64,000 bases of DNA from Conexibacter sp. DBS9H8. Lineage in GTDB: Bacteria > Actinomycetota > Thermoleophilia > Solirubrobacterales > Solirubrobacteraceae. The notes below the pieces were generated by a model, which did not search any database, was not told the DNA's origin, and saw only the letters and a list, made by a program, of their open reading frames with translations. The stretch lies in NCBI RefSeq assembly GCF_023330685.1, contig NZ_CP097128.1, positions 186,001 to 250,000 of the forward strand. The letters run 5' to 3'. Numbering within the stretch: the stretch's first letter is position 1; each line of letters opens with the position of its first letter. This document shows positions 1 to 8,336 of the stretch, piece after piece. The position numbers and the translations under genes are program-made.

Positions 1-555
1 GATCCCGATCTCCTTCGCCTTGGCCGGCTTGAGTCGCTGGCCCTGGAGCAGCAGCCCCATCAGGGCGGGCACGATCCCGAGCATCCGCACCGAGCGGACG
101 ACCCCGCCGGCGCCGGGGAGCAGCCCGAGCTGGACCTCGGGGAAGCCCGTGACCGCCTTGGGATCATCAACGATGATCCGGTGGTGGGTGGCGAGGGCGA
201 TCTCGAGCCCGCCGCCGAGCGCGGCGCCGTTGATCGCGGCGACGACCGGCTTGCCGAGGGTCTCGAGGCGGCGCAGGTAGGTCTTGCCCCGCTCGAGCCA
301 GGCCCGGAACTCCTCCGCGTCGGACCTCTTGACCTTGCGCAGGTCATTGAGGTCACCGCCGGCGAAGTAGGTCTTCTTCGCCGATGTGAGGATGACGCCC
401 TTGATCGACTCCTTCTCGGCCTCGAGACGCTCGACGGTCGCCTTCATCGACTCGAGGTAGAGCCCGTTCATCGTGTTCGCACTCTGGTTCGGGTCGTCCA
501 TCGTCAGGACGATGATTCCGTCCCGGTTCTCCCACGTGATCATGTTCTCTGACAT
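1..555 (-). CDS. FadB-like 3-hydroxyacyl-CoA dehydrogenase/enoyl-CoA hydratase, N-terminal part (cut by window edge)
   Basis: Reading from the ATG at 555 to the window edge gives 185 residues of a crotonase-fold enoyl-CoA hydratase domain: MSENMITWENRDGI at the start, YFAGGDLNDL and NGAALGGGLEIALATH (oxyanion-hole region) and GFPEVQLGLLPGAGG (catalytic Glu region). This matches the N-terminal half of the multifunctional fatty-acid oxidation protein, which hydrates enoyl-CoA and then oxidises 3-hydroxyacyl-CoA. The dehydrogenase half, if present, lies outside the window, so a stand-alone hydratase cannot be excluded. Its ATG directly follows the TAG of the thiolase gene with no spacer, so the two are one translationally coupled operon. 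Confidence 0.85.
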   Translation of the reverse strand, partial: MSENMITWENRDGIIVLTMDDPNQSANTMNGLYLESMKATVERLEAEKESIKGVILTSAKKTYFAGGDLNDLRKVKRSDAEEFRAWLERGKTYLRRLETLGKPVVAAINGAALGGGLEIALATHHRIIVDDPKAVTGFPEVQLGLLPGAGGVVRSVRMLGIVPALMGLLLQGQRLKPAKAKEIGI

Positions 556-1788
556 CTAGATGGCCTCCACCACGGTTGCGATACCCATTCCACCCGCGAC
601 GCACAGGGTCGCCAGGCCGTACTTCTGTCCCGTCCGGTGCAGCTCATCGATGAGCGTGCCGAGGATCATCGCCCCGGTCGCGCCGAGCGGGTGACCGAGC
701 GCGATCGCCCCGCCGTTGACGTTGACCTTCTCCATCAGCGCCGCCTCATTCTCCTTGCCGGCCATGTCCCGGACAAAGCGCATCACGACGGAGGCGAACG
801 CCTCATTCATCTCGATCAGGTCGATGTCGTCGATGGTCAGGCCGGCCTTGGCGAGCGCCTTCTTCGACGCCGGCGCCGGGCCGGTGAGCATGATCGTCGG
901 GTCCTCGCCGGCGAGCGCGGTCGCGAGGATCCGCGCCCGCGGCGTCAGCCCGAGCTCCTCACCGATCTTCGCGTTGCCGATGGTGACGAGGGCGGCGCCG
1001 TCGACGATGCCGGAGGAGTTCCCGCCGGTGTGGACGTGGTTGATCTTCTCCACCCAGTGGTACTTCTGCAGGGCGACTGCGTCAAAGCCACCCATCTCCC
1101 CGATTCCGGCGAAGGCGGCGTTGAGCTTGCCGAGCCCCTCGACGGTGCTGCCGGGACGGACGTGCTCGTCGCGGTCGAGCAGGACGTGGTCGTTGACGTC
1201 CCTGACCGGGACGATCGAGTTGTTGAAGCGGCCTTCGGCCTGGGCGCGGGCGGCGCGCTCCTGGGAGCGGACGGCGTAGGCGTCGACGTCCTCCCGGTCC
1301 CAGCCCTCGATCGTCGCGATCAGGTCGGCTCCGATCCCCTGGGGGACGAAGTAGCTGTCATAGGCGGTCGCGGGGTCCATCGCCATCGCGCCGCCGTCAG
1401 AGCCCATCGGCACCCGGCTCATCGACTCGACACCGCCGGCGAGGACGAGCCCCTCCCAACCGGAGGCGACCTTCTGGGCGGCGAGGTTGACCGCCTCGAG
1501 GCCAGAGGCGCAGAAGCGGTTGACCTGTACGCCGGTGACGGTGTTCGGCAGACCGGCGGCGACCGCGGCGGTCTTGGCGATGTCCGCGCCCTGGTCTCCG
1601 ATCGGGGTCACGCAGCCGAGGACGATGTCATCGACCCGGCTCGGGTCGAAGTCGGGGTTGCGCGACAGCTCCTCGTGGATGAGCCCGACGACGAGGTCGA
1701 CCGGCTTGGTGGTGTGCAGCGACCCGCCCTTGTTCTTGCCCCGCGGGGTGCGGAGCGCGTCAAAGACGAGCACTTCGGTGGCGGACAT
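556..1788 (-). CDS. fadA: Acetyl-CoA C-acyltransferase (thiolase)
   Basis: A 410-residue thiolase, normal length. Cys93 in [13 protein letters not shown] is the acyl-accepting nucleophile; [15 protein letters not shown] carries the catalytic His and [12 protein letters not shown] the second Cys. It should cleave 3-ketoacyl-CoA in the last step of beta-oxidation. The ATG at 1788 is chosen over a longer frame to 1962 because it has AAGGAG 11 nt upstream and because the longer frame would run through the TetR operator. It is first in an operon with the FadB-like gene and is transcribed away from the TetR gene, whose operator also covers its promoter. A biosynthetic acetoacetyl-CoA thiolase role is less likely given the FadB partner. 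Confidence 0.92.
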   Translation of the reverse strand: MSATEVLVFDALRTPRGKNKGGSLHTTKPVDLVVGLIHEELSRNPDFDPSRVDDIVLGCVTPIGDQGADIAKTAAVAAGLPNTVTGVQVNRFCASGLEAVNLAAQKVASGWEGLVLAGGVESMSRVPMGSDGGAMAMDPATAYDSYFVPQGIGADLIATIEGWDREDVDAYAVRSQERAARAQAEGRFNNSIVPVRDVNDHVLLDRDEHVRPGSTVEGLGKLNAAFAGIGEMGGFDAVALQKYHWVEKINHVHTGGNSSGIVDGAALVTIGNAKIGEELGLTPRARILATALAGEDPTIMLTGPAPASKKALAKAGLTIDDIDLIEMNEAFASVVMRFVRDMAGKENEAALMEKVNVNGGAIALGHPLGATGAMILGTLIDELHRTGQKYGLATLCVAGGMGIATVVEAI

Positions 1789-1876
1789 GGTGTTTGCGGC
1801 TCCTTGGCGGGTGACCGCCGCCGCGCCTGTGCGCCGGCTGCGGTCGGGCCCCGAATCGTGTTTCTCGAGCGGGCTT

Positions 1877-1936
1877 GGTGTCGGTTGTGGACCGGACCCG
1901 GGCCATAACCGACACCTATGTCGGATAATACCGACA
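1877..1936. promoter_or_regulatory. Divergent promoter/operator with four TGTCGGT half-sites
   Basis: Four copies of the heptamer TGTCGGT or its complement (one with a final A) lie at 1879-1885, 1908-1914, 1919-1925 and 1930-1936. They build a perfect 10-bp inverted repeat (1877-1886 with 1907-1916) and a tighter palindrome with 6-bp perfect arms TGTCGG/CCGACA around ATAATA (1919-1936). GATAAT at 1924-1929 is a -10 for the TetR gene, 8 nt before its ATG. The opposite strand reads TATTAT, a possible -10 for fadA. The likely job is autoregulation by the TetR protein and repression of fadAB; ligand and protein binding are inferred. Confidence 0.7.
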
Positions 1937-1937
1937 G

Positions 1938-2555
1938 ATGGCCACCGACGCTCCCAAGTCACGCCTCCCCGGCGCCCGCCGGCGCGCGCTGATCATAGAG
2001 GCCGCGCTCGCCGAGTTCGCCGCTGTCGGCTATGAGGCGGCCTCCCTCGGCCGGATCGCCACCGCCGCCGGGGTGGCCCGCACCGTCCTCTATGACCACT
2101 TCGATTCCAAGCTCGCCCTGTTCAGTGACCTGCTCGCGACCGAGGAGGACGCCCTGCTCGCCTATCTCAGCGCCGCGCTCGAGTCCGAGGGAAGCACCGA
2201 GCAGCGCTGGCGGGCGACCTTTGACGCGTTCTTTCGCTTCGCCGCCGAGCACCGGCTCGCCTGGCAGCTGCTCTACCCGGACCGGCCGCCGCTCGATCCC
2301 GAGGCGAGCGACGCCTACCGCCTCTCCCGGGCCCGCCACAGCCGGGTGCTCGCGGACCTGCTCGCCGCCGACGCCCGCCGCGCGGGCCTCGATCCGGTCA
2401 CCGTCGAGGCGCGGGCGGTGTTCGCGATGCACCGCGACGCCCTGGTCGCCGCCGCCCGCTGGTGGCAGGCCCACCCGGAGGTGTCCCGGGAGGAGATCGT
2501 CGCGGCGGCGATGGCGGCGCTGTGGACGGGCTTTGGCGGGATGCAGCCGCGCTGA
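1938..2555 (+). CDS. TetR/AcrR-family transcriptional regulator
   Basis: A 205-residue protein with an N-terminal TetR helix-turn-helix at about residues 14-60 ([19 protein letters not shown], then [17 protein letters not shown]), followed by an all-helical ligand-binding domain typical of the family. The ATG at 1938 sits 8 nt after a GATAAT -10 box, so the transcript is probably leaderless. It diverges from fadAB, which suggests it senses an acyl-CoA or fatty acid and represses beta-oxidation; the inducer cannot be read from the sequence. Confidence 0.85.
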   Translation: MATDAPKSRLPGARRRALIIEAALAEFAAVGYEAASLGRIATAAGVARTVLYDHFDSKLALFSDLLATEEDALLAYLSAALESEGSTEQRWRATFDAFFRFAAEHRLAWQLLYPDRPPLDPEASDAYRLSRARHSRVLADLLAADARRAGLDPVTVEARAVFAMHRDALVAAARWWQAHPEVSREEIVAAAMAALWTGFGGMQPR

Positions 2556-2577
2556 CTGAGGATGGGCCGGCGCGGCC

Positions 2578-3351
2578 TCAGCAGGTGCCCGAGTAAGCGG
2601 ACACCCCGGGGCCGACGGCCGGGTCGTCGACGACCCCGGCGTTGACGGAGCGCAGGACCGCGCCGAGGTGGACGATGTACCACACCCCGCGCCAGCTGAT
2701 CATCGAGGCGATCCCAAAGGAGCGGACCTGCCCGTGGGCGGAGTAGACGACGCGACTGTTGGGCACCTCCCAGTAGCCGGAGCTGTTGTAACAGACGTTC
2801 GGCGGGACCCAGTGGGCGTAGCTCTCGGGCACACGGACGCCGAGCAGCTTCGCGGCTCGCGGATCGGCGCCGAGCAGCTGGTGGGCGGCCTTGACGTCGA
2901 GGACGTAGTCGCCGAGCAGCCGATTACGCCAGTCGGCCTGAGGATCGGAGATCGCCTTGATCTGCACGTAGGCGGCCTCCGGGAAGAAGGCGGGCACGCC
3001 CGGCCACACCCGGCCGACCTGGACGGCCCGCCAGAAGTCGGCCATCTCCGCGTGCAGTTGGGGACTGGTGGCCGGTGGCTCGGCCGGGGTCTGGGGGAGG
3101 GTGCCGGGTGCCGGCCCGCGGGGGCGCCGGGGCGGTCGGCGGTGGACGGGGTGCCGGCGGGCGGGAGTGACCGACACCGCGGCGGTCGTCGTGGTGACGC
3201 TGAGGACCGCGCCGGGGCCGTTGGCGGCCGTGCTGGCCGCCGCCGACCGCGCCGCGGCAACGCCCGCGCTGACCCGGCCGCTCGCGCTCGCGCTCTGGCC
3301 ACACCCGGCGAGGGCCACCGCCGCGAGGATCACCGCACTCACCCAGCGCAT
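2578..3351 (-). CDS. Putative lipoprotein, unknown function
   Basis: A 257-residue protein with a lipobox VALAGC (Cys17) after a short hydrophobic signal, so it should be lipidated and exported. Residues about 25-100 are a Pro/Ala/Arg-rich low-complexity linker. The folded part (about 100-257) begins EMADFWRAVQVGRVWPG and contains NVCYNSSGYWEVPNSRVVY and ISWRGVWYIVHLG. The two cysteines, in NVCYN and the final GTC, could form a disulfide. I do not recognise the domain. GGGGAG lies 4 nt before the ATG. The gene is convergent with the TetR gene, 22 bp apart. Confidence 0.75.
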   Translation of the reverse strand: MRWVSAVILAAVALAGCGQSASASGRVSAGVAAARSAAASTAANGPGAVLSVTTTTAAVSVTPARRHPVHRRPPRRPRGPAPGTLPQTPAEPPATSPQLHAEMADFWRAVQVGRVWPGVPAFFPEAAYVQIKAISDPQADWRNRLLGDYVLDVKAAHQLLGADPRAAKLLGVRVPESYAHWVPPNVCYNSSGYWEVPNSRVVYSAHGQVRSFGIASMISWRGVWYIVHLGAVLRSVNAGVVDDPAVGPGVSAYSGTC

Positions 3352-3492
3352 CGTCTCCCCATCGTGTCAGACGGGGTCCAGCGGCCGACCGCGGGTGGGG
3401 GCGGCTAACGGGATCCTCACGATCGACTGGTCGAATCCAGGGCGCCAGGGTTCCACCACCCAGAAGGGGTCGATCAGAACACCCTCTCGGGC

Positions 3493-3512
3493 CTTATCGG
3501 ATCCGATAAGAT
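3493..3512 (+). promoter_or_regulatory. Perfect 18-bp palindromic operator and -10 of the toxin-antitoxin operon
   Basis: CTTATCGGATCCGATAAG at 3493-3510 is its own reverse complement and ends 8 nt before the GTG start. TAAGAT (3507-3512) overlaps its right arm and is a -10 hexamer 6 nt from the GTG, so a bound antitoxin would block RNA polymerase. Autoregulation of this kind is typical of TA operons; here it is inferred. Confidence 0.75.
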
Positions 3513-3518
3513 CTCTGT

Positions 3519-4214
3519 GTGCTGGAGGGCGTTGGTCTCCCACCCCGACTGGCTGGCGTGATCGCCTCCGCCGCCCGCCTCCAGGCGGTCGTGCCCGAGG
3601 CGGTCCTCGTCGGCGGTTCGGCGGCGGCCCTCTATGCCCACCACCGCGAGTCCTTCGACCACGACCACGTGCTCGCCGATCTCGCCGAGCGCTACGAGGA
3701 GATCCTCGCGGCGGTCGAGGCGACCGACGGCTGGGTGACGAGCGTGCGCGCGAGCCGCCCGCCGCTCACGCTGATGGGCTCCCTCGGCGGGATCGAGGCG
3801 GGGCTGCGCCAACTGCGCCGCCACCGACCCCTGGAGGTGGTCGAGGTCGAGGTTCCCGGCGCGGGACGGTTGCGGGTTCCCACCGACGCGGAGATGCTGC
3901 GGATCAAGGCCTACCTCGTCGTCGTCCGCAACCAGGTGCGTGACTACCTCGACGTCGTCGCGCTCGCGGAGATCGTCGCGGACGCGCCGCGGGTGCTGGC
4001 TGGGATCGACGCCTACTACGACGACCGCTCGGGCGCGCCCGACTCGGTCCTCACCGCCCTCATCCAACGACTCTGTGAACCCAATCCGCGTGATGAGCCG
4101 GTCACCCGGGAGTTGGCCGCCTACAAGGGGCTCGCTCCCCGCTGGCATCGCTGGCCGGCCGTGTGTGCGGCCTGCGCGGAACTGGCGGACGCGATCATCG
4201 CGGGGCTGACGTGA
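3519..4214 (+). CDS. AbiEii-type nucleotidyltransferase toxin
   Basis: A 231-residue protein with the minimal nucleotidyltransferase signature: VLVGGSAAALYAHHRESFDHDH, with GGS at 32-34 and the Asp-x-Asp pair at 47/49 that would bind metal. Proteins of the AbiEii/AbiGii group inhibit growth by NTP transfer. The later IKAYLVVVRNQVRDYLDVVAL segment matches the helical region typical of this superfamily. The GTG start follows a -10 box closely. It overlaps the HTH gene by 4 nt (GTGA), so the two are coupled. Toxin-first order differs from classical abiEi-abiEii. Confidence 0.75.
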   Translation: MLEGVGLPPRLAGVIASAARLQAVVPEAVLVGGSAAALYAHHRESFDHDHVLADLAERYEEILAAVEATDGWVTSVRASRPPLTLMGSLGGIEAGLRQLRRHRPLEVVEVEVPGAGRLRVPTDAEMLRIKAYLVVVRNQVRDYLDVVALAEIVADAPRVLAGIDAYYDDRSGAPDSVLTALIQRLCEPNPRDEPVTRELAAYKGLAPRWHRWPAVCAACAELADAIIAGLT

Positions 4215-4651
4215 CGCACGTCGGGTTCCGCAACGTCGTCGGCGACCCGACCGTACCGGTCACCCAGTGGCCCTATGAGGCGCTCGTGGCGACGATCGAG
4301 CGCGGCACGGTCGGTGACTGGCTGGGGATCCTCCGAGAGATCGAGCGCGCCCCCTGGGGGACGGTCGCCCGCCGGGTGACCACCTATCTCGGCTACGCCC
4401 GCCCCTACGGTGTGGCTCCCCTGCTCGAGCGCACGATCGCCCGGGCCCGAACGGCGGCGCACGCCGAGGAGCGGGTCCAGGTCGCCGCCCGGGTGCGTGA
4501 GCTGATCGGCGCCTCCGGACTGAGCCGGGCCGAGTTCGCCGCGGCGATCGGCACCTCCGCGAGCCGGCTGTCCACCTACGCCTCCGGGGAGGTTGTTCCC
4601 GCCGCGACGCTGATCGTGCGGATGGAGCGCGTCGGCACCGGCGCGAGGTGA
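4211..4651 (+). CDS. HTH (XRE-like) antitoxin of the nucleotidyltransferase pair
   Basis: A 146-residue protein from the GTG overlapping the toxin stop. The C-terminal 50 residues form a helix-turn-helix (VRELIGASGLSRAEFAAAIG followed by TSASRLSTYASGEVVPAATL), the XRE/Cro pattern. The N-terminal 90 residues, with WPYEALVATIERGTVGDWLG, probably make the toxin-contacting part. It is the natural candidate for binding the palindrome at 3493-3510. The antitoxin role is inferred from pairing and coupling; I know of no experimental characterisation of this pair. Confidence 0.72.
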   Translation: MTHVGFRNVVGDPTVPVTQWPYEALVATIERGTVGDWLGILREIERAPWGTVARRVTTYLGYARPYGVAPLLERTIARARTAAHAEERVQVAARVRELIGASGLSRAEFAAAIGTSASRLSTYASGEVVPAATLIVRMERVGTGAR

Positions 4652-4690
4652 GCCGCCGGGCCCTGCAGGCGGCCATCTACCCTTGCGCTC

Positions 4691-6529
4691 GTGCCCACCG
4701 AGATCCGCTCCGATATCCGCAACCTCGCGATCGTCGCCCACGTCGACCATGGCAAGACCACGCTCGTGGACGCGCTGCTGTGGCAGTCGGGCGCCTTCCG
4801 CGCCAACCAGGACGTCAACGAGCGGGTGATGGACTCGATGGACCTCGAGCGGGAGAAGGGGATCACGATCCTCGCCAAGAACACCGCCGTCCGCTACGGC
4901 GAGGTCACCTTCAACATCATCGACACGCCCGGGCACGCCGACTTCGGCGGTGAGGTCGAGCGGGGCCTGACGATGGTGGACGGCGTCGTCCTGCTCGTCG
5001 ACGCCTCCGAGGGGCCGCTCCCCCAGACCCGCTTCGTCCTGCGCAAGGCGCTTGAGGCGCGCCTGCCGGTGATCCTCGTGATCAACAAGATCGACCGTCC
5101 CGACGCCCGCGTCACCGAGGTCGTCGACGAGGTCTATGAGCTGTTCCTCGACCTCGACGCCACCGACGACCAGATCGACTTCCCGATCGTCTACACGGTC
5201 GCCCGTGACGGGCAGGCGACACTCGATCCCGACGTGCCCGGCGAGAACCTCCAGCCGCTCGTCGACGTACTCCTCGAGCACATCCCGGCTCCGTCCTTTG
5301 ACCCGGACATGGGTCTCCAGGCTCACGTGACGAACCTCGACGCCTCCCCCTACGTCGGCCGGATCGCGATCTGCCGTGTGCACAACGGGACGATCAAGAA
5401 GGGTGAGACCGTCTCCTGGTGCCGCTCGGACGGCACGGTCCAGCCGGTGCGGATCACCGAGCTGTACCTCACCGAGGCGCTTGAGCGCGTCCCCGCCGAG
5501 TCCGCCTCCGCCGGAGACATCATCTCCGTCGCCGGCATCCCCGAGATCACCATCGGCGAGACCCTCGCCGATGCGGAGAACCCGGTGCCGCTGCCGGCCA
5601 TCAACGTCGACGAACCGTCGCTGTCGGTGACCATCGGCACCAACGACTCACCGCTGGCGGGCACCGAGGGGGACAAGCTCACCGCCTCCCAGGTTCAGGC
5701 TCGGCTCGAGCGCGAGCTCGTCGGCAACGTCTCCCTGCGCGTGAACCCGACCGAGCGACCGGACGTCTGGGAGGTCCAGGGCCGCGGGGAGATGGCTCTC
5801 GCCGTGCTCGTCGAGCTGATGCGCCGCGAAGGGTTCGAGCTCACCGTCGGCAAGCCCCAGGTCGTCACCCGCGAGGTCGACGGCAAGCTGCACGAGCCGA
5901 TGGAGCGCCTCTCCGTCGACGTGCCCGAGGACTACGTCGGCGCCCTCACCCAACTGCTCGCGCTGCGCAAGGGCCGAATGGAGACGATGACCAACCACGG
6001 CCACGGTTGGGTGCGGATGGAGTACCTCGTCCCCGCCCGCGGCCTGATCGGCTTCCGCACCGAGTTCCTCACCGAGACGCGCGGCACGGGAATCCTCCAC
6101 CACGTCTTCGACCGCTGGGAGCCCTGGCACGGGGAGATCCGCACGCGCGGCACGGGGTCGCTCGTGGCCGACCGCCGCGGCAAGGTCGCGGCCTTCGCTC
6201 TGTTCAACCTCCAGGAGCGCGGCTCGCTGTTCGTCGGGCCCGGCGAGGAGGTGTATGAGGGGATGATCGTCGGTGAGAACTCCCGCGCGGAGGACCTCGA
6301 CGTCAACGCCGTCAAGGAGAAGCACCTCACGAACATGCGCAGCTCGACCGCCGATGAGCTCGTCCGCCTCGTCCCCAAACGCGAGCTCTCCCTTGACGCC
6401 GCGCTTGAGTTCCTCCGCGAGGACGAGTCCGTCGAGGTGACCCCCCGCAACGTCCGCCTGCGCAAGACGATCCTCGACCAGACCGTCCGGGTCAAGGCCA
6501 ACCGGGCCCGCAAGCGCGCCCCGGCCTGA
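4691..6529 (+). CDS. typA: Translational GTPase TypA/BipA
   Basis: A 612-residue, full-length ribosome-associated GTPase. The G domain shows G1 AHVDHGKT (about residues 16-23), G2 region REKGITI, G3 DTPGHADFG and G4 [10 protein letters not shown]-Tu-like domain 2, EF-G-like domains III/V and the TypA-specific C-terminus ([25 protein letters not shown]) follow. It acts on ribosome assembly and stress-related translation. The GTG at 4691 is 7 nt after TACCCT, a probable -10, so the mRNA may be leaderless. It lies 39 bp after the TA pair on the same strand but has its own apparent promoter. Confidence 0.95.
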   Translation: MPTEIRSDIRNLAIVAHVDHGKTTLVDALLWQSGAFRANQDVNERVMDSMDLEREKGITILAKNTAVRYGEVTFNIIDTPGHADFGGEVERGLTMVDGVVLLVDASEGPLPQTRFVLRKALEARLPVILVINKIDRPDARVTEVVDEVYELFLDLDATDDQIDFPIVYTVARDGQATLDPDVPGENLQPLVDVLLEHIPAPSFDPDMGLQAHVTNLDASPYVGRIAICRVHNGTIKKGETVSWCRSDGTVQPVRITELYLTEALERVPAESASAGDIISVAGIPEITIGETLADAENPVPLPAINVDEPSLSVTIGTNDSPLAGTEGDKLTASQVQARLERELVGNVSLRVNPTERPDVWEVQGRGEMALAVLVELMRREGFELTVGKPQVVTREVDGKLHEPMERLSVDVPEDYVGALTQLLALRKGRMETMTNHGHGWVRMEYLVPARGLIGFRTEFLTETRGTGILHHVFDRWEPWHGEIRTRGTGSLVADRRGKVAAFALFNLQERGSLFVGPGEEVYEGMIVGENSRAEDLDVNAVKEKHLTNMRSSTADELVRLVPKRELSLDAALEFLREDESVEVTPRNVRLRKTILDQTVRVKANRARKRAPA

Positions 6530-6571
6530 GGCCGGAGCGTCAGCGGACGGGGGCCACCTTGGCCGGACGAG

Positions 6572-6979
6572 TCACCCGGGGATCTCGACCGCGTAGATGT
6601 TCCTCGGCTCGATCGTCACGATCAGCCGCTCAGACCCCGGCGCGTCGAACTCGCGCACGTCCGCCCCGTACTTGGGGTTGACATGGGCGACCGCCCAGGC
6701 GTAGTCGGGGTCGGGCTCGGCGTGGGCGTGCCCGCGCACGTCCATGAACCGCATCGGGTTGGCCGGGTCGGGGATGAGCAGGGAGACCTGGGGCCGTTTG
6801 CGCAGGTTCTTGGTCTTGAGACGGTCGGTGTTGAGCGACAGCTTGAAGTGGCCGTCGGCCTCATCGAAGACGAACCAGGTGAGGGTCGCCTGGGGGCCGC
6901 CGTCGGCGCCGATCGTTGTCAGGGAGCCGACCGGCGCGCTGAGCAGGTCGCGGTGGGATGCGGGAACGGTGGTGGGCAT
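6572..6979 (-). CDS. PPOX-class FMN/F420-dependent oxidoreductase
   Basis: A 135-residue split-beta-barrel protein of the pyridoxamine-5'-phosphate-oxidase-like superfamily. Motifs are GSLTTIGADGGPQATLTWF, SLNTDRLKTKNLRKRPQVSL and MDVRGHAHAE, the usual signature of actinobacterial F420-dependent members. The ATG at 6979 (MPTTVPAS) is preferred to 7000 because a GAGAAT -10-like hexamer lies 6 nt upstream and the longer start would overlap the divergent SDR start. Substrate and choice of cofactor (FMN, F420 or biliverdin) cannot be told from sequence. Confidence 0.85.
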   Translation of the reverse strand: MPTTVPASHRDLLSAPVGSLTTIGADGGPQATLTWFVFDEADGHFKLSLNTDRLKTKNLRKRPQVSLLIPDPANPMRFMDVRGHAHAEPDPDYAWAVAHVNPKYGADVREFDAPGSERLIVTIEPRNIYAVEIPG

Positions 6980-6998
6980 GCGAGGATTCTCCCTCACC

Positions 6999-7877
6999 AT
7001 GGGCTACTCATCGACAGACGTTCCCGATCTCACCGGTCAGCGCGTGATCATCACCGGCGCCAACAGCGGCCTCGGACTCGAGACCGCCCGCGTGCTCGCC
7101 GACCACGGCGCGGCGCTCACCCTCGCCGTTCGCAACGCCGGTAAGGGGGAGGCCGCCGCCGCTGAGGTCGGCCACGGTTGTGAGGTCGCCAGCCTCGACC
7201 TGGCCAGCCTCGACTCGATCCGCGCCTTCGCCGCCGACTGGGGCGAGGAGCCAATCGACCTCCTGATCAACAACGCCGGCGTGATGTACACCCCGCTGAC
7301 GCGGACGGGTGACGGCTTCGAGTTGCAGATCGGCACCAACCACCTCGGGCATTTCGCCCTCAGCAACCTCCTGCTCCCTCACGTCCGCGGCCGGGTCGTG
7401 ACCGTCGCCTCCAACGCGCACAAGCTGGGCAAGATCGACCTCGCCGACCTCAACTGGGAGCGGCGCTCCTACAACTTCATCGCCGCCTACAACCAGTCCA
7501 AGCTCGCCAACCTCCTGTTCACCTCCGAACTCGCCCGCCGGCTGAGTGCCGTCGGCTCACCCGTGATTGCCACCGCCGCCCATCCGGGGTATGCGGCGAC
7601 GAACCTCACCGCCCACTCGGGCTCGCCGATCAAGGGGGCCCTGATGGCGATCGGGGACCGGGTGCTCGCCCAGAGCGCCCGCCAGGGAGCCCTGCCGACC
7701 GTCTACGCGGCGGTCGAACCGCTGGCGAGCAACACCTACGTCGGACCCAACGGGCTCGGGGAGTGGCGCGGGACCCCGACGATCGTTGGGCCCAGCAAGG
7801 CGGCCAAGGATGAGGTCGTCGCCGCGGCGCTGTGGTCGCTCTCAGAAGAGCTGACCGGGGTGAGCTGGCCGCTCTGA
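6999..7877 (+). CDS. Short-chain dehydrogenase/reductase (retinol-dehydrogenase-like)
   Basis: A 292-residue classical SDR: nucleotide-binding TGANSGLG near residue 17, NNAG (INNAGVMYTPL), catalytic YNQSK, and the C-terminal HPGYAATNL typical of the WWOX/retinol-dehydrogenase-like group. It should oxidise or reduce an alcohol/ketone with NAD(P)H; the substrate is unknown. The ATG at 6999 lies 20 bp from the divergent PPOX gene. Its last 142 bp lie antisense to the 3' end of the truncated-hemoglobin gene. Confidence 0.9.
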   Translation: MGYSSTDVPDLTGQRVIITGANSGLGLETARVLADHGAALTLAVRNAGKGEAAAAEVGHGCEVASLDLASLDSIRAFAADWGEEPIDLLINNAGVMYTPLTRTGDGFELQIGTNHLGHFALSNLLLPHVRGRVVTVASNAHKLGKIDLADLNWERRSYNFIAAYNQSKLANLLFTSELARRLSAVGSPVIATAAHPGYAATNLTAHSGSPIKGALMAIGDRVLAQSARQGALPTVYAAVEPLASNTYVGPNGLGEWRGTPTIVGPSKAAKDEVVAAALWSLSEELTGVSWPL

Positions 7878-8272
7878 TCGGCGGCGCCGTCCCGACGCTC
7901 GTTGATCGCCTCGATCCGGGCGGAGAAGGCGTTGGCGACCCGGTCGGCGTGCGCCTTGGCCTCCTCGGCGACCGGGCCACAGAAGAGACGGTCGACGGTG
8001 TCGGTCCACAGCCACAGCCAGCGGGCGAAGTGGCCACGCCGCAGGGGGACCTGCGCGTTCAGCCGGAGGTGCGGGGCAAAGGCCCCGCCGCCGTAGGAGC
8101 GGGCTCCGAGCAGCACGGTCTCCCAGAACCGCGTGATCCGCGGGAGGTGCTCGTCAAGGTCGAGGTGGGCGACGTCCGTGAACAGGAACCCGATCACCTC
8201 ATCGGTGAGCGCGCGCTCGTAGAAGGCGCGCACGAGGCGAGCGCAGTCGGCTGAGCTGGTGATGTCGTCCAT
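7736..8272 (-). CDS. Group III truncated hemoglobin
   Basis: A 178-residue protein whose first 135 residues fit the trHb group III pattern: VRAFYERALTDEVIGFLF (B helix, CD1 Phe), ITRFWETVLLGARSYGG, and FAPHLRL, where the His is the probable proximal F8 ligand, then HFARWLWLWTDTVD. Group III proteins of this type (for example Campylobacter Ctb) bind oxygen and NO. The ATG at 8272 follows TATCCT at -10 distance (9 nt). The last 45 or so residues form a Ser/Ala-rich tail read antisense to the SDR gene, longer than usual for the family and possibly just run-on to the next stop. Confidence 0.82.
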   Translation of the reverse strand: MDDITSSADCARLVRAFYERALTDEVIGFLFTDVAHLDLDEHLPRITRFWETVLLGARSYGGGAFAPHLRLNAQVPLRRGHFARWLWLWTDTVDRLFCGPVAEEAKAHADRVANAFSARIEAINERRDGAADQSGQLTPVSSSESDHSAAATTSSLAALLGPTIVGVPRHSPSPLGPT

Positions 8273-8336
8273 CGACTGCTCAGGATAGGCGGAGGGGACG
8301 GTCAGGCTGCGTGCGTGACCGTCCCCTCCTGCGAGC

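Noticed and set aside
637..1908. Long plus-strand frame antisense to the thiolase gene
   Set aside because: Asp/Arg/Val-rich mirror of a GC-rich gene; no domain, and the minus strand encodes a complete thiolase.
3421..3465. Possible tRNA 3' end or attachment-site remnant (GGTCGAATCC followed by a CCACCA-like stretch)
   Set aside because: The T-arm lacks the TT of TTCGA, the stem is only 4 bp and no acceptor or anticodon arm pairs upstream.
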